Shown here: one piece after another, positions 22,686 to 34,469 of the stretch
How positions within the stretch are numbered: the first letter of the stretch is position 1
Layout: each line of letters opens with the position of its first letter
DNA from: Mytilus edulis
Taxonomy: Eukaryota; Mollusca; Bivalvia; Mytilida; Mytilidae
DNA: 64,000 nucleotides
Assembly (NCBI RefSeq): GCF_963676685.1
Contig: NC_092348.1
Location: 30,975,386 to 31,039,385, forward strand
Direction of reading: 5' to 3'
The notes under the pieces: model-generated
What the model was told of the DNA's origin: nothing
What the model saw: only the letters and a program-made list of their open reading frames with translations
Databases searched by the model: none
Program-made: the position numbers and the translations under genes

Positions 22686-25600
22686 CTTAGAAAAAGGAAA
22701 AAAATCAATACAACTTATACATATAATTTAAATTAAAAAAAAATCAAATATCCACCTTAGAAGTTTCTACTTATGCACACTAGTACTGCTTCTCAGCGTA
22801 ATGCAGAAAACATGATTTTGTCAAATATTAATTTATTTATATCTTATGCAGCTATCTTGTGATTTCGATCTCGGAGAAAAATTCTCAAAGAGAGTATATT
22901 GCTTTCAGTTCAATATCACAGACTTTATCCGCTTTTATTTTTATCAGAATAAGCTTATAGAACTGTTTTGTTTTGTTTTAAACAAGAAACAAGTACTTAA
23001 CATCAAAAGAATCGTTTTCATTATAGTGTAGACGAGACCATTTCTTTACACACTCAGTTTATCAATTGAATGGGTCAGATTAGGTAAAGTTCCTCTGTAA
23101 CGCTGAATTATCACATCGTACTTGTTACATACATTGAGTCTGTGGGTTTGCCAAAGGTTTTAAACGCATTTATTATACTTCATGTTAAAATGCCGTATTT
23201 TGATTGGATAATACGAGAGTGTTAATTTACTCTATCACATGGCTGAGCGGGTGACAATTTTTTTTAATGTTACCCTCTAGTCTAGACCAATCAGAAACCG
23301 ATAATTTAAAGGACAATGAATTGAATTTACACCAAGTATTAAATGCAATGCTTTAGTTCTACGTTTTGGCTCAGATTTTATTATTTCAATGTTGAAATAA
23401 AAGAAACCATCTTGCTTGACTTTTGTTGTTTTTTTCTAATACCTGTAATGTTGTTATTTACGTGAAGTCATAGAAAATACTTTTAAAATAAAAGTATTCT
23501 GTAAAAGACAATAATGATAGGCAATTCAGTATAATAAATTAAATAACACATAGCTGAGAGGGTGATAGAGCAGATTGGTACCCCTTGAAAAAGCATTGTC
23601 AACCTTGGCTTCGCCGCGGTTGACAATGTTTTCTCGGGGTAACAATCTGCTCTATCACCCTCTCAGCTATGTCTTATTTATATAATATCAAGTAATACGA
23701 TTACTAAACATTGTGTGTTGATTTATTGTTCAATTCATAAACATTCTCTGTTTTTGTTCTCATGCACATGCATGAACTTTGCTCTTTTATTCTATGATGA
23801 GCGTAAACTCATTGTTATCGATAGCCGTTGACAAACAAATTAATGGTAAATGATTCAGTATTATTACCAACATCACTGTGTATCATCGCCACCGGAAATT
23901 GGGTACTAACGAAGCGGAGAGAAATAGAAAAAAAAGTAAACAAGTTAAGAATTCATCCAATTTAAAGCATTTCTACTCATTTGATGAGGATGCCGCTTAA
24001 GAATTGATTTTCTGATATATAATTCTTTAAATTATTAAGCCGATAAGTACAAAATTAATACAAGATTTTGTGTAATACTCCAAAACTTGCCACTTAGTAC
24101 CGGAAAATTACGAGGTCGATCGTCCTCTGTCGCCCCATTCTGAAGATATTGAACTGTTTTTCATTATTTTTCCAAACACATTTTTAGATTATTATAGTGT
24201 GGCATCATATTTACTGAGATTTGTTGTCAAAAAGATGTATTTTAAAGAATATAGACCATAAGAAATAAAGTCTAGTGTACGGCAACTTGCTCGTGTTGAC
24301 AAATTTACTGTATGGCAACTTGTTTTCAACTGTATGGCAACTTGCTAATTATAGAATAGTTATTTACCGTCCTTTCAAAGAAAATGAAGTATTAAGTTCA
24401 AATATTTAAGGGGGGTGGGGTACCCTTTTATGTTCAACTGTTTTTGTCCTTTTCAAGGTTTTAATTTGTTTTAAATTGTTATTTCACTGATAAATTTTTA
24501 AAACTATTAACTGTTTTTAACCCACTGTTTGTAATCTGTTTTGTTAAAATTTGCAATGTTGTTAACTGTTATTTACAAGAATCACATTAAAATTTGCTGT
24601 CCATCTCTGTTGCTTTCACAAAGGAGTGACAAACAGCATATATGTAACTGTACATATCTTTAAAAAATATTTGAGTATAGTAAATCCTTGATAAAATTGA
24701 GAATGGAAATGAGGAAAATGTCAGATAAACAGAAGCCCGACCAAATATATAGAAGAAACAACCCAACGCAACGAGAAAATTATGCACTAGGGTGTGGTGT
24801 TAATTCACAGATAGGACAAAAAACTTAGAATTAACACTCATAATTTTTAAACACCCTCTTTCCCTTCCTTCCTAATAAATAAGGCTTACTATTTGAGTTA
24901 TGCATGTGTATATTTATGGAAAGAGAATCGTCCATAAATTTGATTTCCAATAGTAATAATGGTGAAATATAATCTTTTTTTTTTGTGTAACCATGGCAAC
25001 AACCAGCACTTATTTGATACCAAATATTGCAAAATAGGGGGTTGAACATGTCACATAGATCTCAAAAATTTGGTCCGAAGGAAAATTTAAATCAATAAGA
25101 GTGATACCTTTCCTGAAACCATAGACATATATCTATCAAAAGGTAAAAAAAAAAATCATATGCATTTCTGCTGTTTTTTCCCATAAAATTGAATTGAAAA
25201 GATCGAGCGTCAAATCTTTGTTGAAAAACAATACAAAATTTCTAAATCTATGGCGGTACGGATAGGAACGTATGGACGTTCAAACTGAAAACTGGCTTAT
25301 AAAACATGCTACAAACAATCTAAATGTTCATATAAACCCACTAGGAAGGATATACTATTATCCTAATATCTAAAATCAATTCAATTGTACAAAAACTTTC
25401 ATATTTAGAAAATTCACCATGGCTATAATGCGAAACTAAACTTGTACTTGTGTATTTGATATACCTGAAGCTGTCTCCTAAGTGAGCAATCATTTAACTA
25501 CAAAAAGGGGGTAGAAGTTCAATGTTTGTTCTTGAAACATATAAATGAACCAAAATTTAAAAAATGAAATAAATACAAGACTATATACAAATGTAGCAAA

Positions 25601-28600
25601 GGTTACGGACATACAGGTGCAACAAATGCGGCAGTGTTAAACATGTTTAGGGATATCTCATGCCCCTCTTTATACGTCTAACCAATGTAGTTATATCTGG
25701 CTTCTATTTGTAATGTATCCAAAACGTTAAAAGGAAAGGCCACTTCTTATCCAGCTGAAACCCTGGTCAGTCCTATGATGAAAATAATTGAGATGTATAT
25801 GAAATGTTTGATAAGTTATATTGACCCAGAGTACCTGGACGGAATTGTGAAAAATAAAGTACCTTTTCAATTTGCAATTCGTANNNNNNNNNNNNNNNNN
25901 NNNNNNNNNNNNNNNNNNNNNNNNNNNNNNNNNNNNNNNNNNNNNNNNNNNNNNNNNNNNNNNNNNNNNNNNNNNNNNNNNNNGAAAACAAAGTATTTTC
26001 TTAATTTTGTCTGTCCAAATTTTCGATCCTGTGGTTCGGTGATTTTCGTTGCTTCATCTCTATCTTATTTGTTGTTTTCATAAATTGTTTCAGTGTTACA
26101 CTGTATATAAGTAAGGCCGTTAGTTTTCTTGTTGAGTCCTTCCACATTTTTCTGTCAGTGCTTTTTATAGCCGACTACAAGCTGAGACTACAAGCTGAGA
26201 CTACTATAACTGTTATAGTAGTCTCAGCTATATAAGGTACGAGTTTTCGTAGGAGTTTTCGTTGTTGAAGGCCGTACGATAGCATATACTTTATTTTATC
26301 CTGATGGATAGTTATCTTATTTGCTATCATACCACATCTCCACTGTTTTTTAAAAGCAAGCACCAACAAACGATGAATGGACGGTTTATTTTATTGAATT
26401 TACACTAAAACAAAAAGACAACAGTCGCTAGTAGTATAACGATATATAAATGTATTTACTAGGATAATATGGTTGAAAAAACCTTTTTGTACAAAATCGA
26501 AAAGCGGTACGCAACAGAGGCCTTCTGAACTGAATTAACGGCATGTATTTAATAATATTTGATAAGTTAGACATTTTGTATATTTATAAGCCTGTAAAGC
26601 TTTGATATCAACAAAATATCGTCACTTGATTTTATCTAAACAGTGATTAATTTCCTCTTAAAAATATGATATACTGCAAGACGCCGTACACACAAAAGTT
26701 GTTATTTTGCAATTCGCCGTACAACGTCCTGCAATTCGCCGTACAACGTCCTGCAATTCGCCGTACAACAAACAAACAATGTTTTTGTCCATATTCTTTA
26801 AAAAACATGTTTTTGACAACAAATTTCAGTAAATATAATGCCACACTATAATAATCTAAAAATGTGTCTAGAAAAATAATGAAAAACAGTTCAATATCTT
26901 GAGAATGGAGCGACAGAGGACGATCGACCTCGAAATTTTCCGGTACTAAGTGGCAAGTTTTGGGGTATTACACAAAATCTTGAATTAATTTTGTTCTTAT
27001 CGGCCTAATAATTTAAAGAATTATATATCAGAAAATCATTTCTTAAGCGGCACCCTCATCAAATGAGTGGAAATGCTTTAAATTGGATGAATTCTTAACT
27101 TGTTTACTTTTTTTTCTATTTCTCTCCGCTTCGTTAGTACCCAATTTCCGGTGGCGATGATACACAGTGAACATAAGTATTGCGGTTGTCCACACTGTTA
27201 CGAGAATGTCTCTATATTTGATAAATGATTTTTTTAGGGTTTGTTTTATCATGAAAATATTTACCGGTACATATGAATTGTGATCTAAAAATGTGTATTG
27301 CTGTAAAACCTACAAGCCCTGATACTGTTACATAATGTATGCTTGAAATCCCACAACAAAAGTAAGTATATATATACATTGTAGAACCAATATATGGTCC
27401 ATCTGAATCAGTAAACATTTTGGACTTAAGGTGGTACCCAACACCTGCACTAAAATTAATTTGGCTCGTTTAATTTTTATAAAATTTTGACAAAGTATTT
27501 ACTTTGACCCTTTGACAAAAATATAAAAATTTCAAAAAATTTAAACCAACCAATTAATCAGAAAAATTACACTGGTTATATAGCAGTTTGACAAACACTT
27601 ATTTTGATCATTGAGAAGCTTAATATTCCCTTATGAACACTACGTCATTAAAACGTTCTTCTGATTTTACAGAGTTATCTCCCTGTAGTGTTAGGTACCA
27701 CCTTAAACTATTATAGTTACCTGAACTTATTAGTTTGATTTCTTTAACAAAACTTAAAAGCTTTTCCATTACAGTTTCAGTTCGATCTGAAAATATAAAT
27801 GTATATACTAACAATATTATGATAGTCACCTTCAGGCCATAGAAATCTAATTTATATTGTTCTCTTAACGAATAATGTATGTCTTTGTTTCTTACTAAAA
27901 TTGATGAACAAGGCAAATATAAATGAAGATTTGTTTTGACAATAACCTAGCTTTTGTGACATATTTGCACTGGTGCTCTTTCCATGTCTTTGTAGCAACA
28001 TTCCAACAGCGCCTACAAACGGAGTGTAGATCTCCTAATGTTTACAGGGCTTGTATTTCCTATCATAATATTTCGACGATATAGGATTTCTGCTCACACG
28101 GAAGCTATTAAACCAGGTGTTCCAAGTTGTGAAGCTGAAATCATCACGAGTTGGTGGAGCGTTGTAGAACAAGTTGTGTTCCTAATGTCAAAACTACAAT
28201 CCTGTCCCCCTTTCCCGAATATGACCTTACGAATTAGACTTATAACCTGGTTTGTACTAACATAAGAAACACGACGGGTGACATATGAGAGCATCCCAGG
28301 TTTTTGTTGGGTTCGTGTTCCTCAGTCTGTAGCTTTCTTTGTTGTGTTTTGTGAATTTCTTTTTTGTCTGTTTGTTTTTTCCCTTTTTATCCATATGCAT
28401 GACGTTGTCGGTTTATTTTCGACTTCGGAGTTTTATTTGTCTCTGGTATTTGTTACCTCTCTTTCGTGAACATGTGAGTTAATATTACCATGTCCATGTT
28501 TCTGTGTAACGTTAAAACACTGACATGAATAAAAACGGAGTGTTTCAACACAGATACAGTATGTCTTAATTTTTTTATAGCAAATTCATACATTTTAATT

Positions 28601-30369
28601 CCAAAAACCTTTCATTAATATGAAGTGGATGTTCTGGTTTGTGAATTTCTTAAAACAAAACAGACAAAAAAACAGTTACATGTACTAATAATATAAAATG
28701 TCTGATGATTGATTTTTGTAAATCATGTTTTTCTTTTCATGTATTATTGTACACTAATGAATGTAATAAATTTAGTTATAATTCAGTAATCAATGGCTAG
28801 TAATATCCTTATCAATAAGATAGTATTACATATATTTAGAGTGTACATAGCGTTGTCAAAGTGCTTATAGACATGTTTTTAAAAAAAAAGCAATTGAAAC
28901 ATTTTAAAAACAATAATCAACAAACAAAAAGAAAAAGAAGAAGAAGAAGAAGAAGAAGAAGAAGAAGAAGAAGAAATTTTATTTTTCAATTATGGGCCCC
29001 AAACGCCATTACAATACAAACAATGAGATAAAAAAAAAAGGAATATTGAAAACTATTTAAAAGTTCTTAACAGATATGTAGATAACGAATCTATAATATT
29101 TTTTTTTATAAATATCTAATGCATTTTAATGCAAGTGTGGTTGATAACTATAACAAACAAACAGCCCAAAAAGAGACAGAGAAAAAATAATAGATATCCA
29201 TATATGTAAAGTACACAATAAGTTGGATAAACATATAAAGTAGCCAACAAGAAAGTAAGAGTTAAGCATGTAATATATGACCGCCGTTGATGGTAAACTT
29301 GGAATTGACAGTAAATCATAGCAAATACAATGTACACTTTATGTATAGTATATGTATGTTCATAGTATACAGATAAAGCAAAACAAAAGTCCTGTCCCCC
29401 AAGCACCTAGGAAAGATCATGAAAACTATGTGTAAACGGAAGTCTTCTATTACTTAAAAGTCCAACCGATGACGAAAACAGTATCCGGACGCCTTTATTA
29501 TCGTTTTGCTCCTAAAATAACTCAAACGAAAAAACCATAAGAGAGAATGACAAATGCGACTATGCATGGTACCTATAGGACACAAAGGCATGATGAGTAA
29601 TGTATTGTGGAAGAAAGAGAAGTGACACACAAAATGAGGTCCTCTCATTTAATAGTATATATATACTTGTGTTTTAAATTTGTTACATGGTTCAGATTTT
29701 ATATAAGGTTCTCTTAAAAATGTATTATCGATGGAATTTTCCCTTTTGTAGTGTTTTGAAGAAGTATTTACTAATGAGGAGTGGTATATTGTTGTTTTTC
29801 ATTTTGTTCTTTTTATATACAACAGCTTGCCAATTATAAAATAAACAATGATCTATTTAATGACAAAACCTCATATCGAAAAAAAAACTTTAATCATTCA
29901 CGAAACCACCGATCAAGGATGGAAAAGGATTAGACGTTCATTAACATGTAAAACTCCACAACATACCTGTACTGTGTGTGCAATCCCTTGTGAGGAGCCT
30001 GCATTCAGTTGTTGTTTTTGCAAGTAATTTATTTTCCACTTATTGTTGCTCTCCATTATCATGATTATCTAATAATTATTTTTCTCTCTCGAATCGTGTC
30101 ACATCTTAAGACTCAAAATCTTACTATATGACACGAGTTAAGTCGTGATGGCTTTCTATGGCCCTACAGCTGTCTACCTTTTTGTTCTTTCGTTCTTTGC
30201 AATTGGTCTCTGTTGGACACTTGTCTCATTGGCAATCATACCACATTTTCTTTATATACAATAGCATAAAATACATACCATTTGAACAGTTTCCTTTAGC
30301 TTCTGATTTTAAAGCATAATTCATAGCAGCGAAAAGCACAAACAAGATGAATGTCCCAGTGGAAAACAT
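22276..30369 (-). CDS. C1q domain-containing secreted protein, gene 2 (three exons)
   Basis: The exons 30279-30369, 27721-27786 and 22276-22685 join in frame with the same lengths and phases as gene 1 (91+66+410 nt, 188 aa). The signal peptide is MFSTGTFILFVLFAAMNYA, the linker starts DRTETVMEKLLSFVKEIK, and the C1q head carries FTNTGDAYDSKTGIFRAPVK, YYFDC and FTGYLISIS. Extra-domain cysteines are conserved (Cys28, Cys56). The exposed part of the head is the most changed between paralogues (TLMSIGTPLHLILMKNK here). Intron 2 has grown to 5035 bp, against 592 bp in gene 1, by repeat insertion, and contains the assembly gap. All reading frames and splice borders are intact. Role: probably a soluble recognition protein, inferred from the family. 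Confidence 0.85.
23546..23676. repeat. Long near-perfect inverted repeat (hairpin MITE-like)
   Basis: The left arm reads CATAGCTGAGAGGGTGATAG and onward; the right arm ends GGTGATAGAGCAG-inverse then CTCAGCTATG. Arms are about 55-60 bp with few mismatches around a short CTTCGCCGC loop. It lies in intron 2 of C1q gene 2. Confidence 0.85.
23853..24290 (+). repeat. Dispersed 0.4-kb duplicate with coding tail, copy 1
   Basis: About 410 bp recurs inverted at 26770-27200 with roughly 90% identity by eye. It contains an open 39-codon tail (23881-24000) beginning YHRHRKLGTNEAERNRKKSK and ending DEDAA before a TAA. Just before it, SIITNITV is hydrophobic. The basic tail after a hydrophobic stretch suggests the cytoplasmic end of a single-pass membrane protein. 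A polyadenylation-like AATAAA follows near 24266. The gene family is not recognised. Confidence 0.6.
24570..25170 (-). repeat. Interspersed repeat family F, copy 1
   Basis: The stretch with GTGTAACCATGGCAACAACC, AATAGGGGGTTGAACATGTC and GAGTGATACCTTTCCTGAAA matches 63330-63510 at many positions in the same orientation. Confidence 0.6.
25595..25695 (-). repeat. Family D repeat fragment
   Basis: ATGCGGCAGTGTTAAACATG and CGTCTAACCAATGTAG match the reversed family D copies at 14440-14790 and 47040-47370. Confidence 0.65.
25884..25983. other. Assembly gap (100 N)
   Basis: Exactly 100 undetermined bases, the usual placeholder for a gap of unknown size. It lies in intron 2 of C1q gene 2. Confidence 1.
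26110..26345 (+). repeat. Family B repeat with an embedded perfect palindrome
   Basis: Family B motifs CTTTTTATAGCCGACTA and GAAGGCCGTACGATAGC. At 26194-26228 lies a perfect palindrome with 17-bp arms (GCTGAGACTACTATAAC), preceded by a tandem repeat of GACTACAAGCTGA. Confidence 0.75.
26709..26769 (+). repeat. 22-bp tandem repeat, about 2.7 copies
   Basis: GCAATTCGCCGTACAACGTC plus two bases is repeated at 26709, 26731 and 26753. It adjoins the end of the inverted duplicate at 26770-27200. Copy 1 of that duplicate also ends in short TACGGCAACTTG repeats near 24278-24340. Confidence 0.85.
26770..27200 (-). repeat. Dispersed 0.4-kb duplicate with coding tail, copy 2 (inverted)
   Basis: Minus-strand counterpart of 23853-24290. 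The frame running to a TAA at 27043-27045 begins upstream at 27252 and reads AILMFTVYHRHRKLGTNEAE and on to DEGAA. The tail keeps the same reading frame as copy 1 with few changes. Both copies lie in intron 2 of C1q gene 2, about 2.5 kb apart, on either side of the assembly gap. Confidence 0.6.
27430..27702. mobile_element. TTAA-flanked MITE in C1q gene 2 intron 2
   Basis: The inverted ends are GGTGGTACCCAACACC and GTGTTAGGTACCACC. TTAA flanks both sides (27426-27429, 27703-27706). The corresponding introns at 17970-17993 and 43060-43077 lack it. TTAA duplications are typical of the piggyBac and Kolobok superfamilies; the ends suggest a non-autonomous relative. It is 273 bp with no ORF. Confidence 0.88.
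27721..27786 (-). CDS. C1q gene 2 exon 2 (helical linker)
   Basis: 66 bp between acceptor TTTTCAG and donor GTAACT. A 273-bp MITE sits just 14 bp beyond the donor side target duplication (27430-27702). Confidence 0.85.
28293..28500 (-). repeat. Family A repeat in C1q gene 2 intron 1
   Basis: TTTTTGTTGGGTTCGTGTTC and TTTGTTACCTCTCTTTCGTG match 18270-18490. The same sequence follows on its right in both introns, so the two copies are orthologous by duplication. Confidence 0.8.
28937..28975 (+). repeat. (GAA)13 microsatellite
   Basis: An uninterrupted GAA tract of 39 bp in intron 1 of C1q gene 2. It is not present at the matching site of gene 1. Confidence 0.95.
30279..30369 (-). CDS. C1q gene 2 exon 1 (signal peptide)
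   Basis: ATG at 30369, 30 codons plus one base, donor GTATG at 30278-30274. Confidence 0.85.
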
Positions 30370-30424
30370 ATTAGAACTCAATTTTCACAAAACGTAATAC
30401 AAACTACAATCAACGAAAAGAAAC

Positions 30425-30470
30425 TTTAAATATGTATTTGCTATTGATCGTTAATGATAGTATCGCGTGA
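30425..30470 (-). promoter_or_regulatory. Putative core promoter of C1q gene 2
   Basis: A TTTAAA box and a TCACGCGATAC block at the same distances from the ATG as in gene 1. Homology with the gene 1 upstream region continues to about 30590. Confidence 0.45.
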
Positions 30471-30599
30471 TCAAAGACATCAATCGACTAGACAATAAAA
30501 CGTATAAGGTTTTCCCTTCTAATGTCGAATTTCATTCTGTACATTTGTTCATGTAACCTATAGAAGTTCATAGTGTTACAGGCTGTTGTTTCGGACATG

Positions 30600-31890
30600 T
30601 TGGTACTTAAACCTAAAACAGGACAGACGGACTGATGAACGGACGCACAGACCAAAAAACAACACAATGCCCCTATGTAGAGCAAAACAAAATCAAGGAT
30701 ATGAAGGTTTTAGAGTCTGTGTTGCAGAGTGTATATTCAACACATCCTTTATTTATTTGGTTTATTTTTTTATTTAGGATAGTTGCTTTGTAAAGAGAGA
30801 TAACTCAGACAATTCAATTTTATTTGTAGAATTTAACGTTTTATATATTATGTTTATCTGTTTTCTTTGTGCAGTAAGAAAACTTTACCATTTTCAATTT
30901 CAAATCTATTCAAACGTTTCTGTTTTTGTTTGTAAACTTTACTTTCATAATTTATAATAAAATTATATTTTTTTAGTGATTGTATTTAGTATTTTTTTTT
31001 AATAAGCATGCAAGTCACCTTTTTGTTACATTTGTCAAATTAATTTGTCAAATCAATCTAGAACCAACTAAAAGTCTCGAGTGAAGAATGTCGTTGGTTC
31101 TATCTCCGATTGGGTATACGTAAATCAAACTCTATAATTGTTATGTGTGCTGCTCGGACTATAATCGGTATTGAGGAGAAACAGCAAAGACTAGTCGTCT
31201 TCGAAGGGCACATATCTAATCCCCCCCCCTTGTTGTGGACTTTTTACTTAATGAGCTTACACTCAGCATGAAAGTCTCGTCGAAAATAGTTCTAGTGTTC
31301 ACACCATTCAAAAATTGTATTGTTATGCAGTGTATATAAAGTGCGAATCCAGCTAGTTCATTTTCACTGTCATATGCGGGTATGTCTATTGTAGAATAAA
31401 GGATCATGGGAAAACTGTATTTGTTACGTTTTGAAAATACCAAATTAATTGATTTGAAGGAAAGTTTTTACATATTTTCATTGTGATATGTCTTTATTAT
31501 GTACAAACATAGCATTAAAGTTCAAATAAGTGTTATAAAAGCAACATAATATAGCATATCGATTTTTGAAAGCGATCCATTTTAACTATAGATGCGATGA
31601 ATTATCACTGTTGGTGCAGTCATATCTGATGTGGAATTTTCGAAGATGCGAGGAATTTTTATTGTAGAATTATGTGATAAATGCACTTGAAACAAATAAA
31701 AAAACGTAGTTGATGACTTTAGAATTTATGATAAATGTATTCAAATTGAAATACAAACTCCTCATTCATTCTTTATCAAATATATAGCTTTTCAAATTTG
31801 TAACAAAAACGCTTCTCAAAATGTCATATTGTATTTTTCAAATTACGTTTTTCCTTGATTTAAAAAAAAAATTAAAAGATATTTCTGTAT
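30600..31890. other. Intergenic stretch upstream of C1q gene 2
   Basis: Holds a small repeat (30612-30690, with GACGGACTGATGAACGGACG) shared with 49027-49110, a C-run at 31220-31228 and long A+T-rich sequence. No gene is supported. Confidence 0.5.
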
Positions 31891-31894
31891 TTTT

Positions 31895-32152
31895 TTGAAG
31901 TCAAAGATTCATATTGCGGAGTTTAAGTGCAGTCTGTGTAAAATAGAGACGAGTACATTTGAGGACGTTATCTTCCACGCAATAAATACACTTTCGAACA
32001 GAGAAATATGCATCTTGAAACGCAATGGTGACAGAAAAGCTTATAAAAGATTAACTTTCCCCAGTTGTACCCTCAACTGCTTCAATTTCCATATTCTGAA
32101 AAAGACAGTTTTGGTAGAACAAATGTTCTTGACTCGATTGTTGCTAGCATGA
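31895..32152 (+). CDS. Possible exon with a zinc-finger-like CxxC, doubtful
   Basis: The frame after a T-rich tract and AAG (acceptor-like, 31898-31900) reads IHIAEFKCSLCKIETSTFED then VIFHA, a C-x2-C...H arrangement like half of a C2H2 finger. It continues with KAYKRLTFP and then loses any protein-like pattern before a TGA. It has no ATG of its own. I recall similar Cys/His-rich N-termini in uncharacterised bivalve proteins, but this is memory. No partner exon was found, so it may be a fragment. Confidence 0.25.
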   Translation: MKSKIHIAEFKCSLCKIETSTFEDVIFHAINTLSNREICILKRNGDRKAYKRLTFPSCTLNCFNFHILKKTVLVEQMFLTRLLLA

Positions 32153-34260
32153 TTTTAACTGTATAAGGTGAAACGGTATGTGACATAAATTATCCACAGT
32201 CATTAAAACATGAAATGTAAGGTGTTTGACGTTAAGCACGTTATTGCGTCAATGTCGTCAAATACGACAGAGCAATTTGATAAATAGCTCTTCTATGAAA
32301 TCTAAATAGTTCAGCTTTATGAAATTTATATCCATTGATTAGGCAGGTATTACTATTTCCAAAAATATAAAAAAAAATATTCTTTAACTTTTCATAATAG
32401 TTTCAAATAATGATACAAATATTGCCAAAACGTCAAAAATATGCGTGTCAGACGTAACAAATTATTCGCAAAATAACTTTTGCGGGAATTTTTGTGGTCT
32501 AAACAAGAGTTTAAAATCTGCAAAAATTCGCATGAATGATAAACGTCATATATAATTTATGAAGTCATTGCTGTTTTTTGTGTTGATGGAACGGTCAAAG
32601 CTGATTTTTTCAAAAATGAATAATCCTCGCCATCGTCAGGTTTTGGAAAATGGTAAGTTATCAAAAGTTACCGCTGTTTAAAGTATTAGAAGATATAAAA
32701 TTTTGTTTTCATAAATTATTCCTACAAAAGTGCTTAGATAGACCAATTAAAATCCGGAATTTTACAGCACTCGCACCACAAATAAAAACGCATTGGCTTC
32801 GGGAAAATGTCTTGCAAGATTGTCCAAAGTCGAATTTCGACGCTTTTTACCAAAACACTGTCAGTTTCAACGTCATTATATTAAATATTAAATTTGTAGC
32901 ATACAAAATAGTGCTTTTGCGTAATTGTGCTTTCATCCCACAATACGATAACATACATTTTGATAAGCTGTGAAGTCGAAATGACTTCGTTTTTTAACAA
33001 ATCAAATGTCTTGCAAGTTTGTCCACTGAACAATTTTCTTACGTTTTGAACGTTTTCGATTCGGGACGCTAATACATATATGTGTTTTCAAATTATTTCT
33101 AAAAGTTTGTTCTTTGTTTTGGTGTTAAACACCGCTACACGTATAAGCGACATTTGTTGTATTTTATTGACCTGTCATCATAGGTAGGAGAAGCCGGACA
33201 TCAGGCGAGCTTTAGTTAAAATATTTGCAATAACTGTCGATTAGGATCGGAGTCGAACAAATATCGCCACGAGCGTATCTTAAAATCGCCGCAGGCTTTT
33301 TATCACTTTATATGAACTCATTATGCCAATCACCCTCCTTGGTCATCAAAATTGAAAGCAGTTCGTAATATCATATGATGTATGAACGATTTTTCATTGT
33401 TTTTAAATAACAAGTACGGTTCGATTTCATGTTTTCAGATCAGAGGACAAAACAAAATAACAAAATTACAAATTTTGAAAATAGATAGAATCATAGAAAC
33501 CACGATAAGAACTGTAATATATAATAGTAGTTATAATCAAATAGAAAATGAATAATTATCTTAAATGAAAAGAAAAAAAACCATATGGTAATTTGTCAAT
33601 AAATAGATAAAATATTTCAGATGACTGGGGTTGTTCATTTAACCAAGATTCTAAAGTTCAGAAAGGGCTATATTACTAGAGGATAAAAGATCAACCGTTT
33701 ATTTTCAAACTTGTAAAGCGTAGAACTGCGATTTGCTATTCATCTGCAATACGGTTTATTTGTGCCAAAATTGAAGGGGTCAGTAAAATGGTTGTACCTG
33801 AGGAGTTACACCTAAAAAAAAAACCAACAACATTTAAAAAAATAAAAAAAAAAGATAAAAGCACAAAACATAAAAACTATGTTATTTAAGCAACATGAAT
33901 TGCTTCCTCCCTTCCCTCTTTTCTTAAATCTAAAAGGGTGACCAACGCATTATATACAATTAATAGGCACTATTTTCTCAACCAAATACCTATTTTGTAT
34001 TGTTTATTTTTGCTTGCGTAACTACCAGTAGGACATATTTCATACATATTCAAGACTTTAAAGTATCCATATCGATCAAAAATGATAAAAACAAAACGAA
34101 CAAAGTATACTCGATTACCGACGTAAAACGTCAAATTTTGACGTTACCAATTGGGACGCAATATCGTGCGTAACGTCTGGGCGAACTTTTTTGTTTGCAT
34201 TGGTACGTGAAGTAGAGCACCCTTGATACAAATTTTTTTTTTTATCCGTAATGAACAGCT
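32153..34260. other. Intergenic stretch, nothing firm
   Basis: A+T-rich. A candidate short first exon (ATG at 32620, donor GTAAGT at 32653) has no supporting downstream exon. No repeat family was recognised. Confidence 0.45.
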
Positions 34261-34266
34261 CGATAC

Positions 34267-34406
34267 CAGAGGAGGATTTAGGGGGACAGGGGGTTGCCCC
34301 CTTTTTAGGAAAACATTTGGTTACTTTTATATGGAATCACTGGAGCGGGCCCCTTCTTATGTAGTCATTGGACCCCTACTTATAAAAATTTCTAGATCCG
34401 CGAGTG
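34267..34406. mobile_element. MITE family E, second copy
   Basis: The ends are CAGAGGAGGATTTAG and, inverted, CACTCGCGGATCTAG. A 5-bp duplication GATAC flanks it (34262-34266 and 34407-34411). It is 140 bp, shorter than the 20596 copy, and shares TATGGAATCACTGGAGCG-type internal sequence. Confidence 0.8.
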
Positions 34407-34469
34407 GATACTACCACAGAGGTCAAACAATGCACATTTGAGTAATTGTACACAACATGCATGCTACAA

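Noticed and set aside
25773..26083. Frames crossing the assembly gap
   Set aside because: They owe their length to the undetermined bases.
32620..32653. ATG with a perfect GTAAGT donor, possible first exon
   Set aside because: Only 11 codons with no downstream exon found; chance is likely.
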